Positions 50,001-62,000 of a stretch of 64,000 bases of DNA are shown one piece after another. Origin of the DNA: Atriophallophorus winterbourni. Taxonomy: Eukaryota > Platyhelminthes > Trematoda > Plagiorchiida > Microphallidae. Each line of letters opens with the position of its first letter. The first letter of the stretch is position 1. The notes beneath the pieces were generated by a model. The model did no database searches and had not been told where the DNA came from. It saw nothing but the letters and a program-made list of their open reading frames with translations. The translations under genes were made by a program, and so were the position numbers. The stretch lies in NCBI GenBank assembly GCA_013407085.1, contig JACCGJ010000646.1, positions 54,880-118,879 of the forward strand. Direction: 5' to 3'.

Positions 50001-53000
50001 GATAAATTTGTTTTTCCAACTGTGTGAAACGAAAGTATTGAAGTTTTCCGTCAACTGGAGCCAACCCAATATCATTCAACACAAAAGATCGTAAAGTAAA
50101 TGTAGTCAACAAAGTTATACTTGGAAGGCCTTTTTAATCAGATTAGCGCAACAAATCTTTGGATGATCGATCCACATATAGGATCAAAATTACCCGATCA
50201 AATCAATTAACATGAAGTTCTGACGTCCCTATTATTACATAACTTACAAATATTCGCATAGTTAAGGCTTACCGATATCGTTTAGGTGTTTTTAATAGGC
50301 AAAAATGTATCCGTTTCAATGGTAAAACGGTAAAATATACCATTCAACTACACGTATGCTGATAGTCAGGACTCGGTTTTCCGCGTTTGAGAACTTTTTC
50401 AACATGCCGCAATCCCAAAAACATTACGGTTTATCTAAAGAAAAATAATCCAAACTTTGATTGGCCTCATCGCGATTCATAGCAGGCGTCGCTCCACGGA
50501 ACAGGTGTCGCCAGTGATTGGCAAAAGTTTTATCCTCTGTGATGAGCAGGTGTGCTAGCAAGACAGCCTCCCGTTTCACCTGACAGGTGCTTCGCTCCAC
50601 GGTGTTCGATATGGAACGTTTGCAGAAACGAGCTTGTGGTGTTTCTGTCGGATAAAAAATTCATGAAATTAGCGAAAGATGATACGGCACCTGTCCCCCA
50701 AATCATCATGGTGTGTTGTTACTTCGGTATAACAGTTGAGGTTTTAAGAAGTTCAATTCAAAGTGTACCGTTGCAATAATAAACGTTGTCATAATGACGA
50801 CGAAAGTAAATGGACGGTTACAATACACGGTCGGAAACTACGGGTTAAAATCTGGTATAATTATCATTTACTTTTGTACTGGCTACGTTTAAAATAGCAT
50901 TTGGTCCCAAGTCAGAGGCTGCAAAATAGAAGATGGTGCTCATGAAATTTCTCGTCTTCCGGTTAAACTGCATCCTCATTTTATTACAAATAGCATCAAT
51001 AATCAGCACAACAAATCAATTATTAGCTTAGCAACCCCCTCTTCGACATTACGACTGAGATTTGGTGAGTGATTAAATGATATCAAACTGCGTTGTTCAG
51101 ATCTGATGGTTCTCAAACGATCCTACACAAGCGCCCCGGGCACCGTCAACAAGTCCAAACGGAACGAGTCACTTATTTCCCGAACCGCATTTGGCTCTTG
51201 CATCGCGTTCAATAAACGAGACCCGAGCATGTGAGTTTACAGGGACATCTATTACTGATAACGAATAGTAGGAATATGTTCATTTATTTTTGCATCTATT
51301 TACTCCTTACAACTGGTTTTTATACAGTCGGAAGCCATTAGAAAGCAGATTAAAAAACGAAATCAACTTTTCCTAAAACATAATTTTCGCAGTGGTTCCG
51401 TTTACCGCTTCTCAATCGAAATGGTTTCGTGATAAAGGTGGTCATATTCTGACCTATCGAAAGCAGATAAAGACCCCCAAAGATTGACTTGTCGTGTATT
51501 TATGGTGGCCCGTCTCCCAGGCGATACGAATTCGTAGACTTCATGTGAATTATAGAGATGTGGTTCCAATTCACTTTCACTGGGGGATTTCTGTGTGTAT
51601 CTTGAAGTGTAGATCTTGGTTGTTGTCAAGAGGGATGATATGATACACGAAAGTGAATGCCGTACGGAAGGGGCGAATTTTAGCTGAATGTATTGTTTGG
51701 ACGAGAATTTAACCATGTATCTCAGTTTGTTGTACTTAACCCTTGCACGGTTTCCGTTTCATTTCGGGCCCGATTCTGTACCATCTATTTATGATTTTAT
51801 AGTGTTGTATATGTAGGGCAGTTAAGGATTCAGTTCATGCCACATCGAAGAAATATAGTGCTCTATAAATGTTGCCGAATATATGTTTTATTTTCTTGGT
51901 TATGTAACATTGAACTAGTTTGTTTTCTTCGCAAAGCGTTTCGATTGAGAGTTTTGGGGTGATTCGGTGTTTTAGTAGTGCCATCTTATTCATAATTTGC
52001 TGCCTTTGTTGACTAAAATTGGTGTTAGTAGGACTCGATCGTTCGCGAATAACTATATATGAATTTTTGAACATCAAAGGCAGAAAGACTAATGTCTTTT
52101 GGAATTTAACTAACCCAAAAAAACGTTTTGAGTATATTTAAGCGATGGATATGAAAAATGATTAAGTCTAGTTTAATAACAAGATTTGTTAAGAGTAGTT
52201 CATGTTACAGCATTTGCGACAGCGTTAGTGTTTGCACTAGTGGTAATCGTAGTTACTGTTGGCTGTAATTTACGCCTGTTTATACGGATGCTACGGATGG
52301 GCTGGCGCATGCAAATCAAAACCCTCCAACCAACAGTGATACGTCTAACCCAACAGTGAATAACACAATAATTGCGCCTCCCCCAGACGCACGGGTCGTA
52401 AATATCTACACTTGGATTGTTCAGGGTTTTAAAACCGAATAAGTTGTTATCAATATGAAAAATGGCTTCGAAGCAATCGATTATTGCGTATGTTTGCTTC
52501 TCTGACCAAGGGTACGAAAACACAGATGTCGTGTCAAACCCCGAACCATCTCGACTCGACCTGTTAGACGGCGAGCTACTGCAGCCGTGGCCTTGATCGA
52601 GTGGCACATTGGCTTGTAAACCTCTTGGGCCATAGAATGTTTTGTTACTTTCACACATGGTCCAGGTCATTTGATCCATTCAAGATTCAACATTCTGGAT
52701 TTATGGTTGAAAAAGCAATTAACCTTACAATAACCATATGGTCGAACTATAGGTACAAATGTATATATGTATATGTATAAATAAAATCAAAATCAATGGG
52801 ACGATGATAGTTTATTAAGAATTGGGGGGCAAAATTTTGATTAGTTCACATATAATCGTCAAGTTTCGATTTGAATATAGATAAACTGTTTGAGATTACC
52901 GAATCGGCAGGTAGGGGATTCCAAACATACAAGCACCAAATAAAAATACCTGAGGCAATTCTGTTTGGAATGTGGTATTTCCAACTTGCAACCATGGCCA

Positions 53001-56000
53001 TGGCTGTTGCTGGAAGTTCGAAGGTGGAATAATAAGTTCAGGGGTTTTGAAACAGTAGTAAGTATTTTGTTTGCGAGGATGAGATCACCTCCCGTTCTCA
53101 TTTATGCAAGTGTCCTCAGCTCCAGTCATCTGAGTCTCTCGGCGAATGGCACATTTTCGAGTCCAATGACAAGCTTAGATGCATTCTGATATGCGATCCA
53201 GAAGTAAGATGTCTTTTTGGAGTCATGGTGTCCTGGCTTGTGCGGCATAGTCTAGACCCGGATGTATATATTTTTTCATCAAGAGAGAAAATCACCCCGG
53301 GATAAAACGTCCAAATATCCGCTGTAACATATCGAGCAGTCGAGACGAGCTTTTGTAAACGGCTTCGCATTGTAGACCATTTTTCAAACTATAGCAAATC
53401 CAGACACCCATGTACTTTTCTTCTTCGGTGTACTCCAGGAATTTGTCGCGGAGGTTGTATGGATAGGAAAAGCCAAGTTCACCACGGATCTGAATGATCT
53501 TCGACTTTTGCCTATTCAATGGCAGTTTATTTTCGGATGACCAGTTGCACAAAGCATTCAAATCTTTTTGCAGTTAAATACAATCATTAGCATTGCTGAT
53601 TCGCCTCCATACTTTTATATCGTCAGCAAACAAAACCATCTTACTGTAATTTGGTATTGGTATATCATTCATATAGATTAGGAAAAGTATTGGTCCAAGC
53701 AATTCCGAGCTCCAGAGAGTGAATACAAACGCTCGGTTCATTTTATTGGCTGTGTTCGCGCTAGTCTTGGTAATCTCAGCTGTTTTGGTATGGAAGCGTT
53801 CCACATCATGTTGCAACTGACATCCAAGAACTTCTACGATATGAAAGTTTTCCTGATTGCCTGTTAAAAAGCGTTTTTGGTTATAGCTGGTTAGCAAATT
53901 AAGGGCTAGTATTACCATTTACTTTAGAGTTTTCACAAATTCGGACCTTAAACTCTTTTGATTCTAGTCAAGAACCCCATCTTTACTTTCCGTGGAGGTA
54001 ATTCTGTATACATGTCTAAATGCAGTTCATTGCGAGATCCAAAATTGCATCAATACTGCACGGCGTCCTATTCATTTATAGATACTGTGTATGTCCCTTT
54101 AACCCATATTATACACGCTTTTTGCCAAGCGCGACACGTTATAACACAATTGGCATTGCACTCAAACCATACATGTGCATTGTCTGGTTTACTTTTGCCC
54201 TGTGGTCTTTATGACAGTGCTTTACTGGAGTTGTTTGAAAAATATGTTCAAAACAATATTGAGGGCACCTCCTATGCGCTCATAATATGTAATATTTTGA
54301 TAACAAAGGATACACCAGTGCATTGAAATACATTTCAAATGAAATTGTTCAAAGCACTCTTCCGTATTTCCATCACAGTTATCTTGTCGGGACGGAAGAA
54401 GGGCCGATTCACAAGTGTTCTTGCTCCTACAACGAGCAATACCTGGACACGTTTTCAGGTCATACGGTAAGCGTTGAAATTTTTTTGCTAAATCACTAAA
54501 CGAGTGCCTGTGCAATGCGGTTGGCCGGGGAATTGTGGGCTGGTGAAATCCACTGACATCTGCGGGATCAATTAGTGAAGTTGGCCAGAGCCGGACATGA
54601 TCAGCCTCCGAATCCCGGGGGAGGGCTAGACACGGGAAATGAGAAATTCACATGGGTAATATTTGACGTGCCAATGACACCAATGGGAGTTTCACTGGGA
54701 TAGCGGTTCACATTTCGCGACAGCAATTTCCGTTTCACGATAGACTTCACATCGGATAATGAGGGAAAAGTTAATGCCCAAGTCAAATACGCAGTCGGTA
54801 CGATCCGTCATATGTGGTTGAAGGCAGCATGTCCGGTATTGGTTGGCTTAAACGTAGTAACAGTGTTCTGGTGTTCATATGTGGAATCAATTATTAAAAA
54901 AACATGTGTGCCGTTTTAGAATGTACATGGGTTTGTGGTTTTGTCAAATTCTGAACTGGTTCACAGAAGATTGTGGCTGAAAAGACACATTGTCCTTAAA
55001 AATTGTCGTGAGTTTTATTTCCCAATAAAGTTGCCTTGGTGATTTGAGTTTATTGCACAATGATTTCAGGTGCATGAGTTTTGCTAAAGATTAAAATACT
55101 TTAACTGTACTGATTTTTTTGTAGAAAACTTCTAAATTTATCTCACGATATTGGACCACGATAATTGCTTCAATATACATAGATCAACCTGATGCATTAC
55201 ATGTGGTTTCCAATAGCATTCAGCGTGTTTGGCTGGATGGTTAATGTGCCTTGTGATTAACTACGAGTTGGATTACGGTCTTCAGTATTGCTACTTGCTC
55301 GAGCAACGCCAATTGATAGAATTCACGCAAAGATAAATTCGAATAAGATTTTCGCTTAATTTTCGTCATTCTGATTTCAAACAAACATTAAATAGACAAA
55401 CCAATCAATTGACCAATCGAACGTCTTGGATTTGTTGGGCGATACTATGAAATTGTCACAAGCAAATAGCTCATTTTTATTTGATCATGAAGGAGTCAAA
55501 CGAAATGTCAAACTGACAACATGAATGGCACATTTTCGACTTTATATTTAAAAAAAGGTGAATAAGATGATCACACAACATACAACAATGCTTCATAACA
55601 AAACGCATTATTCTGAACACATGTCCCAGCAAGAAATTCCTTATTTCTTTATCAACGGGCATTACACACAATTTCGCAAAGCAATCATTAGAAGTGATAG
55701 CACCAATTGTTTCAACTGTCGACATCTTTTCTTTTCATTGCACGGAAGCGAAGTCATTTTATTCCAAACTAAACGCTTTCTGATATACGGTCATTCAGCT
55801 GGTATATGTTGATTTATGTCCGTGTTTTTTGCGAGAAATCCGCGTGATTATCGACCGAGGTTACCAAAATTCCAAACTCAGCTAGCGTGCGATAGTTTCC
55901 GTTTATTATTCGTGAATCTTTTCACCGAACACACTGTTTAATAAGAGATTGATACACGAAATCTGTATCAAGCACTAGGGCGCATAGATTTGCGTAGAGT

Positions 56001-59000
56001 CCTGTAGTTGTTTTCTAAATAAACACACCAGTTCCATGACCAAGTCGGTTATTCGTAATCGTGCTTGAGTTGACCGCATAATATGAACCCCGCATTGATC
56101 AACATCATTAGCTCTAATTAATCGCTCCTTGCGAAAAATGCTGGCCTTATATGTGGCGAATATGCGCAAATTAATATTCGATCAGCGTTTCCGAATTCTG
56201 CTCAGAAGCACATTTTGGTTCCTGATATGAACCCTATTTAACAGAGTTTTCAAAGACAAATTTTGACGTGCGCTCTGCCTACTCATACTGTCTTTATATA
56301 CTTACTTACTTACTTTCGTGCGGCTGGCTCCACGGGTGGATTAGCCGGCTTCATTGATGTCTCGGATCGCACCAGCCCACGCACGTCGATCGGAGGCGAG
56401 ATCGTTGCAGATCGTGAACCAGTCTCGTTCCCACCTGCGAACTCCATAGACGGTACGCAGACCCAGGGTGTCTACATCCTCTTTCACAGTTGACAGCCAG
56501 GTTTTCACTTGACCACCTTGCCGCCGACGCCAGGTGCGAACGGTTTTGGGGTCGAGGACGAGTTTTGGAAGTGCTGTGTCTGTCTTTCGGAGGACGTGGC
56601 CAAACCATTGCAGCCTTCGCCGTTGTATGTGAGCGGAAAGTGGAGATAGTCCGCTGCAACGCTCTCGTACGGCTGCGTTAGATACTCGGTCAGTATATCG
56701 GATGCCCAAGATTACCCTAAGGCACCAATGGTCGAACACTTCTAATGTGCTTACATCCTGTGACCTTAAAGGCCATGTCTCGCATCCATAAAGCAGTACA
56801 GGGCGGATCGCTGCTTGATAAACACGCGTCTTAGTTTTTAGGCTGATCCCGGGCTTGTGCCAAAGGGTGCCCTTCAACTGCAAATACGCATTACGAGCAC
56901 GATCGACCCTCAACTTCACTTCATCATTCGCCTGACCATTGGGCAATATACTTGAGCCGAGGTATTTGAAGACTGGAACGTATTCAATCGGACAACCCTG
57001 GACGCGAAGTGGCTGGATGCCTGGTATGTCGGTATAAAAATGCCTTGGTTTTAGCCGCGTTTATCTCAAGACCGACTTTCGCGGCAGTGGCACTAATGCG
57101 GTCTAAAACGCTTTGCAGCATTTCGGTATTGTCGCCCAGAACGACTATATCGTCAGCGTAGTCAACGTCGGAAATCCATAGATCCGTTGAAGTTTGCACC
57201 CCTTGATAGTCTGTTAACGCCTGGTTCATTATCCAGTCTACGACATAATTAAACATAACCGGCGATATCGGGCAACCTTGCCTGTCTTTATATGCTAGGT
57301 GCAAGCTGTATGAGGCGGGTTACAGTGAGTTTGCGGCGAAAAACTCGAAAACCCTAAAATTAATCTCACAACATTAACCCTTTCATGCCTGAATTATTTT
57401 CTAACCCAAAATAAAATATTTTTCTTCGGAAACGAGATGCCCAGGGGTGAAATAACACAAATAATATAAAAAAATTTGCGATATTCACATAATTGAAAAA
57501 ATAACAAAATGTAACCAATTGGTTACATCCGGCATAAGTCACCAGTGTACGATTTTTGTGACTTCTGCCGGATGCAACATAAAGGTTACATCTATTTAAA
57601 CGCAACGCATTTCGAAGATTTTCTGATTTATTCCAATTTTTTTACATAATGTCTTTGTAGGCATGACTAAGTTTATCCTGGAACAAAATTGATAATAAAT
57701 GAGACTCTCACACGATTTTTATTCGGCTCACAAAACTGCGAATTGTGAGGATACGTTCGAAACCCGTACCAGCACATACTTTCTCTTTTACTGTGGACAA
57801 GTCAATGATGATTGCGAACAAAGAAGAAAATAACTCTGCAGTTGACAAAATTCGGTATGGCGCCGTGCAAAAAAATTCGGAAAATTCAGTTAGAATTAGC
57901 TTAAAATGACTTGGGAAGTTCATGTAACCAAAAGGTTACATGAAAGGGTTAACAATTCTTAGTCATTGATTTGATTTAACTGAATTCTAAAATTCAATAT
58001 ACTCTTCGATTCTTGAACCAATCCATGAAACCCTCGAGGAGGATAAAAAACGAAATTCCACTGCAGTATAAATCATCTGCAAAACGCTCCGCTGACAACA
58101 TCAACAGCAGCAGCAGCATCAACACCTGGTTTGTTGTTATTGTTGTTGTTGTTGTCATGACAACAGTGTGGATGCACGATTTCTCTGGGACACGAAACTG
58201 TCTATGATTTTTCCACATCACACATCATTTGATCGGTACGTGAGATTGTTCATTTGTCTGAATGTTTAATCACCGTCGATCTTTGCCGTGAAATATTGTT
58301 CTCGTGGCAATGATTAATCGATCTGTGCCAAGCTATTTCCGTTACATTTCCGTCGACCTTGTTGTGGAATGCCATTCGGTTGTGGATAGCCAGACAAGCG
58401 TGGTGCTGCTTATCCGATAACCACGGAGACAATAGGGCTCTGATGGGTTTTCGATTCCTACACTGAATCCGTTAATTCGTTTTATCAGGTTCAGGTCCTT
58501 AGAATTAGAAGTCTGTAGCGTTTCTCGGTTGTGACAAAAAAGAAAAGGTGTCCAAACTGAATGCGCAGGATGCATTCTGTTATTTTCTCGGCGTCGGCTA
58601 ATACAAGATTACCACTTCTGTTTGGTGAATATTCTTTTACAACTTTGGTGTGAACTTTTGGTATTCGCCAAGTAGTTAAACGGGCATGTTGTTACACTAA
58701 TCACGTAATTCAAATAATTGGAGCGAGTGTTGCAGTTCAGGCCATTTCCCAGCAAACACAACATCAACAGATTGTTTGAAGGGAAATAGAATCTCTTGGG
58801 AAGTGTCGAACTACTCTAGAACTTCGCGGGAAATTTATCACTTGTACTGCTCGATCGAGAACTGCCCCTAGTTTGATTTCGGACATTATGTCACGATTGG
58901 CTATATGTAGCATAGAAGTGCGTGGGGTGAATTCATCACCGTCACTATAGAGTCGAGAGTGCACAAGTTCTGATAACGTTTTATACTACTTTAGGCGTGT

Positions 59001-62000
59001 AATTTCAAGATGAACAAGGGTGTTGGCCGAACAAGTAGATACAAATCATAAGCGCGTGATATTTACATCTTGAGCAAGCCAAGACGAATAACAAGTGATA
59101 CATTCGCTCCCATGATAATTAGCACAGTTTGCAGTAACAGATCGCGACGCATCAGCTACCTAATTTTTACCTAATCCTTGTTTAGCAAATACACTAGCGT
59201 CGATTCTTTCTAGAGTTCAGTTGAAGCTTCGCCTTTTTGGCTTTAAAGTGACGGTCTTCGACTTGTTCTTTTCAACATAGAAGATGAATGCCAACAGGTT
59301 TAACCTCTTGTTTGATTTTGCTTACGAGTAGACTTACGAACTCAAATCATCTGGTGTGAATATCTACTGAACCGGGTTCGTTTTACAAACTAAGTAAATT
59401 GCCCAGCCATGATGCTCCTCAGATTAAAGATTTATGCGTTCTTTGAACCCTGCTTGTTTCGTCCAGGGTTCAGTGTTGTGGAATAATAAATTTAAGAAGC
59501 ACACAGACACCATATATCATTATTTCTTCTTTTAAAGCCTCCTAGCTTTTTCTTGAAACACGGAGGTTCAGAGGGGAAAGTCTACTGATGCAGTTCTAAT
59601 CCGTATTTGGATCTCACTATCTACAAAAGCTCTCAGCGATAGTAAACCTCAATACGTAATGAATTGAATGCATTCAGGATGAGAGTGGTCAACAGCGAGA
59701 TTCCTTGATCAAGATTATACTAGTGTTCAGACTAATCGTTGGGATGTTTTATTGAGGACCGCCACCCTTTGTTACTTCATTTCTGTGAGTACAAACGACC
59801 AAAACGTGCATTAGCCTGTCGAACTAATTATATGTTGTCGATATAGTGGTTCAGGCGGTCGAGTGATTTCGGGAAGCGGATACCGTGTTACATATTTGAA
59901 ATTGAAAGCTCAATTAATTTCTCTCCGCTGTTCCCGTGATAAAAACATACTGGAATAGTGTCTTGCCTATAATTAATTTCTGTAGACATTTGCATCGAGA
60001 TCAAGGATGTATTTGTGTGTAACGTGTCTAACCGATCGAAAAAATCCATGCAGTAAGTGATATGATTACCAATAGAGCCAGGTTCAAGCACTGTCTCTTA
60101 CACATGGCTGTATTATCCTGGAAACAATTGCATCGCCGGAAGGTTTCTTACTTTTGAAAAGATTAATCCGTGCCAGGTGAGGTTACACCAACAAATGAAT
60201 CTGAATGCGGCCTTTTCAAATGAAGCAAATAGCGTCAAAATGGCGCTTTTGCGATAGAAAGCCCATTATGTGAATATTTTGGAGACGTGAATTACGCAAA
60301 ACTTAATTGCCCGACCGTATGTTGCGAGACAATGCTTGTTTAACCCGCTGCAACAAGAAACTGTATCCCGCTGCACTATTTAAACGGAATCGTGCTATTT
60401 CGCACTGGCGTGGAAATATGTACCTCAGAGTCTCCTATAAACGATCCCATAACCGGGCAAATCTTCCATCTAGCAAAATGAAACAGTCGATCATTACTTA
60501 AAGCTATTCTTGTAAATGTACACATGAGATTTACCCTATTCAAAAGGGCTTCGTTGATTGACAAACATACCACATACCGCACACCACCTGTGTTTCAACT
60601 TTACATCAAAGAAAATGCCTTACAGCGCCTTACGAATTCAATAGGTTCAGGAAGTGACCCGGAAGTTGTGCTGGAACGTTTTATCGGAATGGGATGACCT
60701 GAAAAGTTTCTGCATACTGAGATGACAGCCTCTAAATAACTGCTTTTTATGAAACGGATCTGCTAACTCGGTTGATGAATTTCATAAATCTTTACTAACA
60801 AAATGCGAGTGCAAGTTCTGTTCTAGAAGGAAAGTTATCATACAGACGCTTAATGTTCCAGTGCAATAGTCGCTCGGTTCGACTACGATTCGCATCCGTA
60901 AGACTTTAGCCAAATTTTACCTACAGCTCTCGATACACAGTTTACTCGTTAATTATTCACGTGCCCTATTTATCTCTGTTTCCTGCATAGTGCGATAACT
61001 TTATCGCTTATGTATATTGGAACAGCTTCTTCTTTTCAGCAGTGAAATACCGATTTACTGAATGACTGTGTTAAGGTTGTCTTACATTGTATTGTAGTGA
61101 GTGAGATGTCAACAACACGCTTTCGAAAGAGAACGTTTATGTTAGCTGAATCACAGAACTTCTTCAGATTTTCGGCCGACTTCCGTTTCATTAATCCAAC
61201 ATCTCAGGTCATCGGTTATTGGGTGGAGGACGGTCAACATCCGGCCTCTTGTCACAACATTTCGGGTTATCGATCCAACGTCAATCATGTCCCCCAGTGT
61301 TTCACAGCCACACGAAGAATGTGTGTCGATTCATACCGGAGGTCAACCTGTTCAACGCTAATCGCGTTCGCTCATGGATCCCACAGCACGAGAAAGCTCA
61401 TTGGCTTGGACAACCTTACAGTATCTTAGCACACGTGCAGTCTCTGACTGTGCGGCACTTAGCCTGGATCCATCGGGTTTGTTGTTGGCCTCCGTCGGTC
61501 GATGTCGACCATGGATGTACATCACATCGCATGAATTTCATGTTTTGCAACTTTTTGAATGACTAAACAGTCCGATTCGGGAGGAACATCTCTCCCGCAG
61601 CGCTTGCAACGATAGTCAGAACTCTGTTGTATTGCATCAGTTGCACGCCGGCGGCGTGATCTGCGTTCAGCAGCCAGGAGCTGTATTTGCTCCTCCCCGG
61701 CTTGCACTCGACGCTTTACACAATGCCTCCAAAGTGAGCGGTCAAGAGAAAGTTCTTCCCAGCTTGCGGGGTCAATGTCAAGAGCTTTCATATCTCTTTT
61801 GCAAACATCTTTGTACCGCAAGTGCGGTTTTGCCCAATGGTCGACTTCCTAATTGCAATTCACCGTAGAGTAGATCTTTCGGAATATTATTACGCACAAG
61901 ACAAAAATCAAAACACCGGCCTATCTTACGTGGACAAATCTAGTAACCACAACACTGACCTGGAACATGTCTGTCCCGGTTGCCACTTCAATCTTATTTG

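Larger units (their letters stand above)
47427..51100. other. DNAI4 intron 8
   Basis: About 3.7 kb. Holds the candidate micro-exon and a possible integrase scrap (48510-48660). Other short frames (for example 49075-49287 and 49547-49735) have exon-like borders but are not needed to complete the gene. Confidence 0.6.

Noticed and set aside
58013..58221. Open frames on both strands near 58013-58221
   Set aside because: They run through CAG and GTT trinucleotide repeats and are low complexity.
61374..61562. Apparent WD40-like sequence [14 protein letters not shown]
   Set aside because: The second half (from GTTGTTGGCCTCC) is the 3' end of the RTE-like family also seen at 32158 and 44843, so the motif is a junction chimera.
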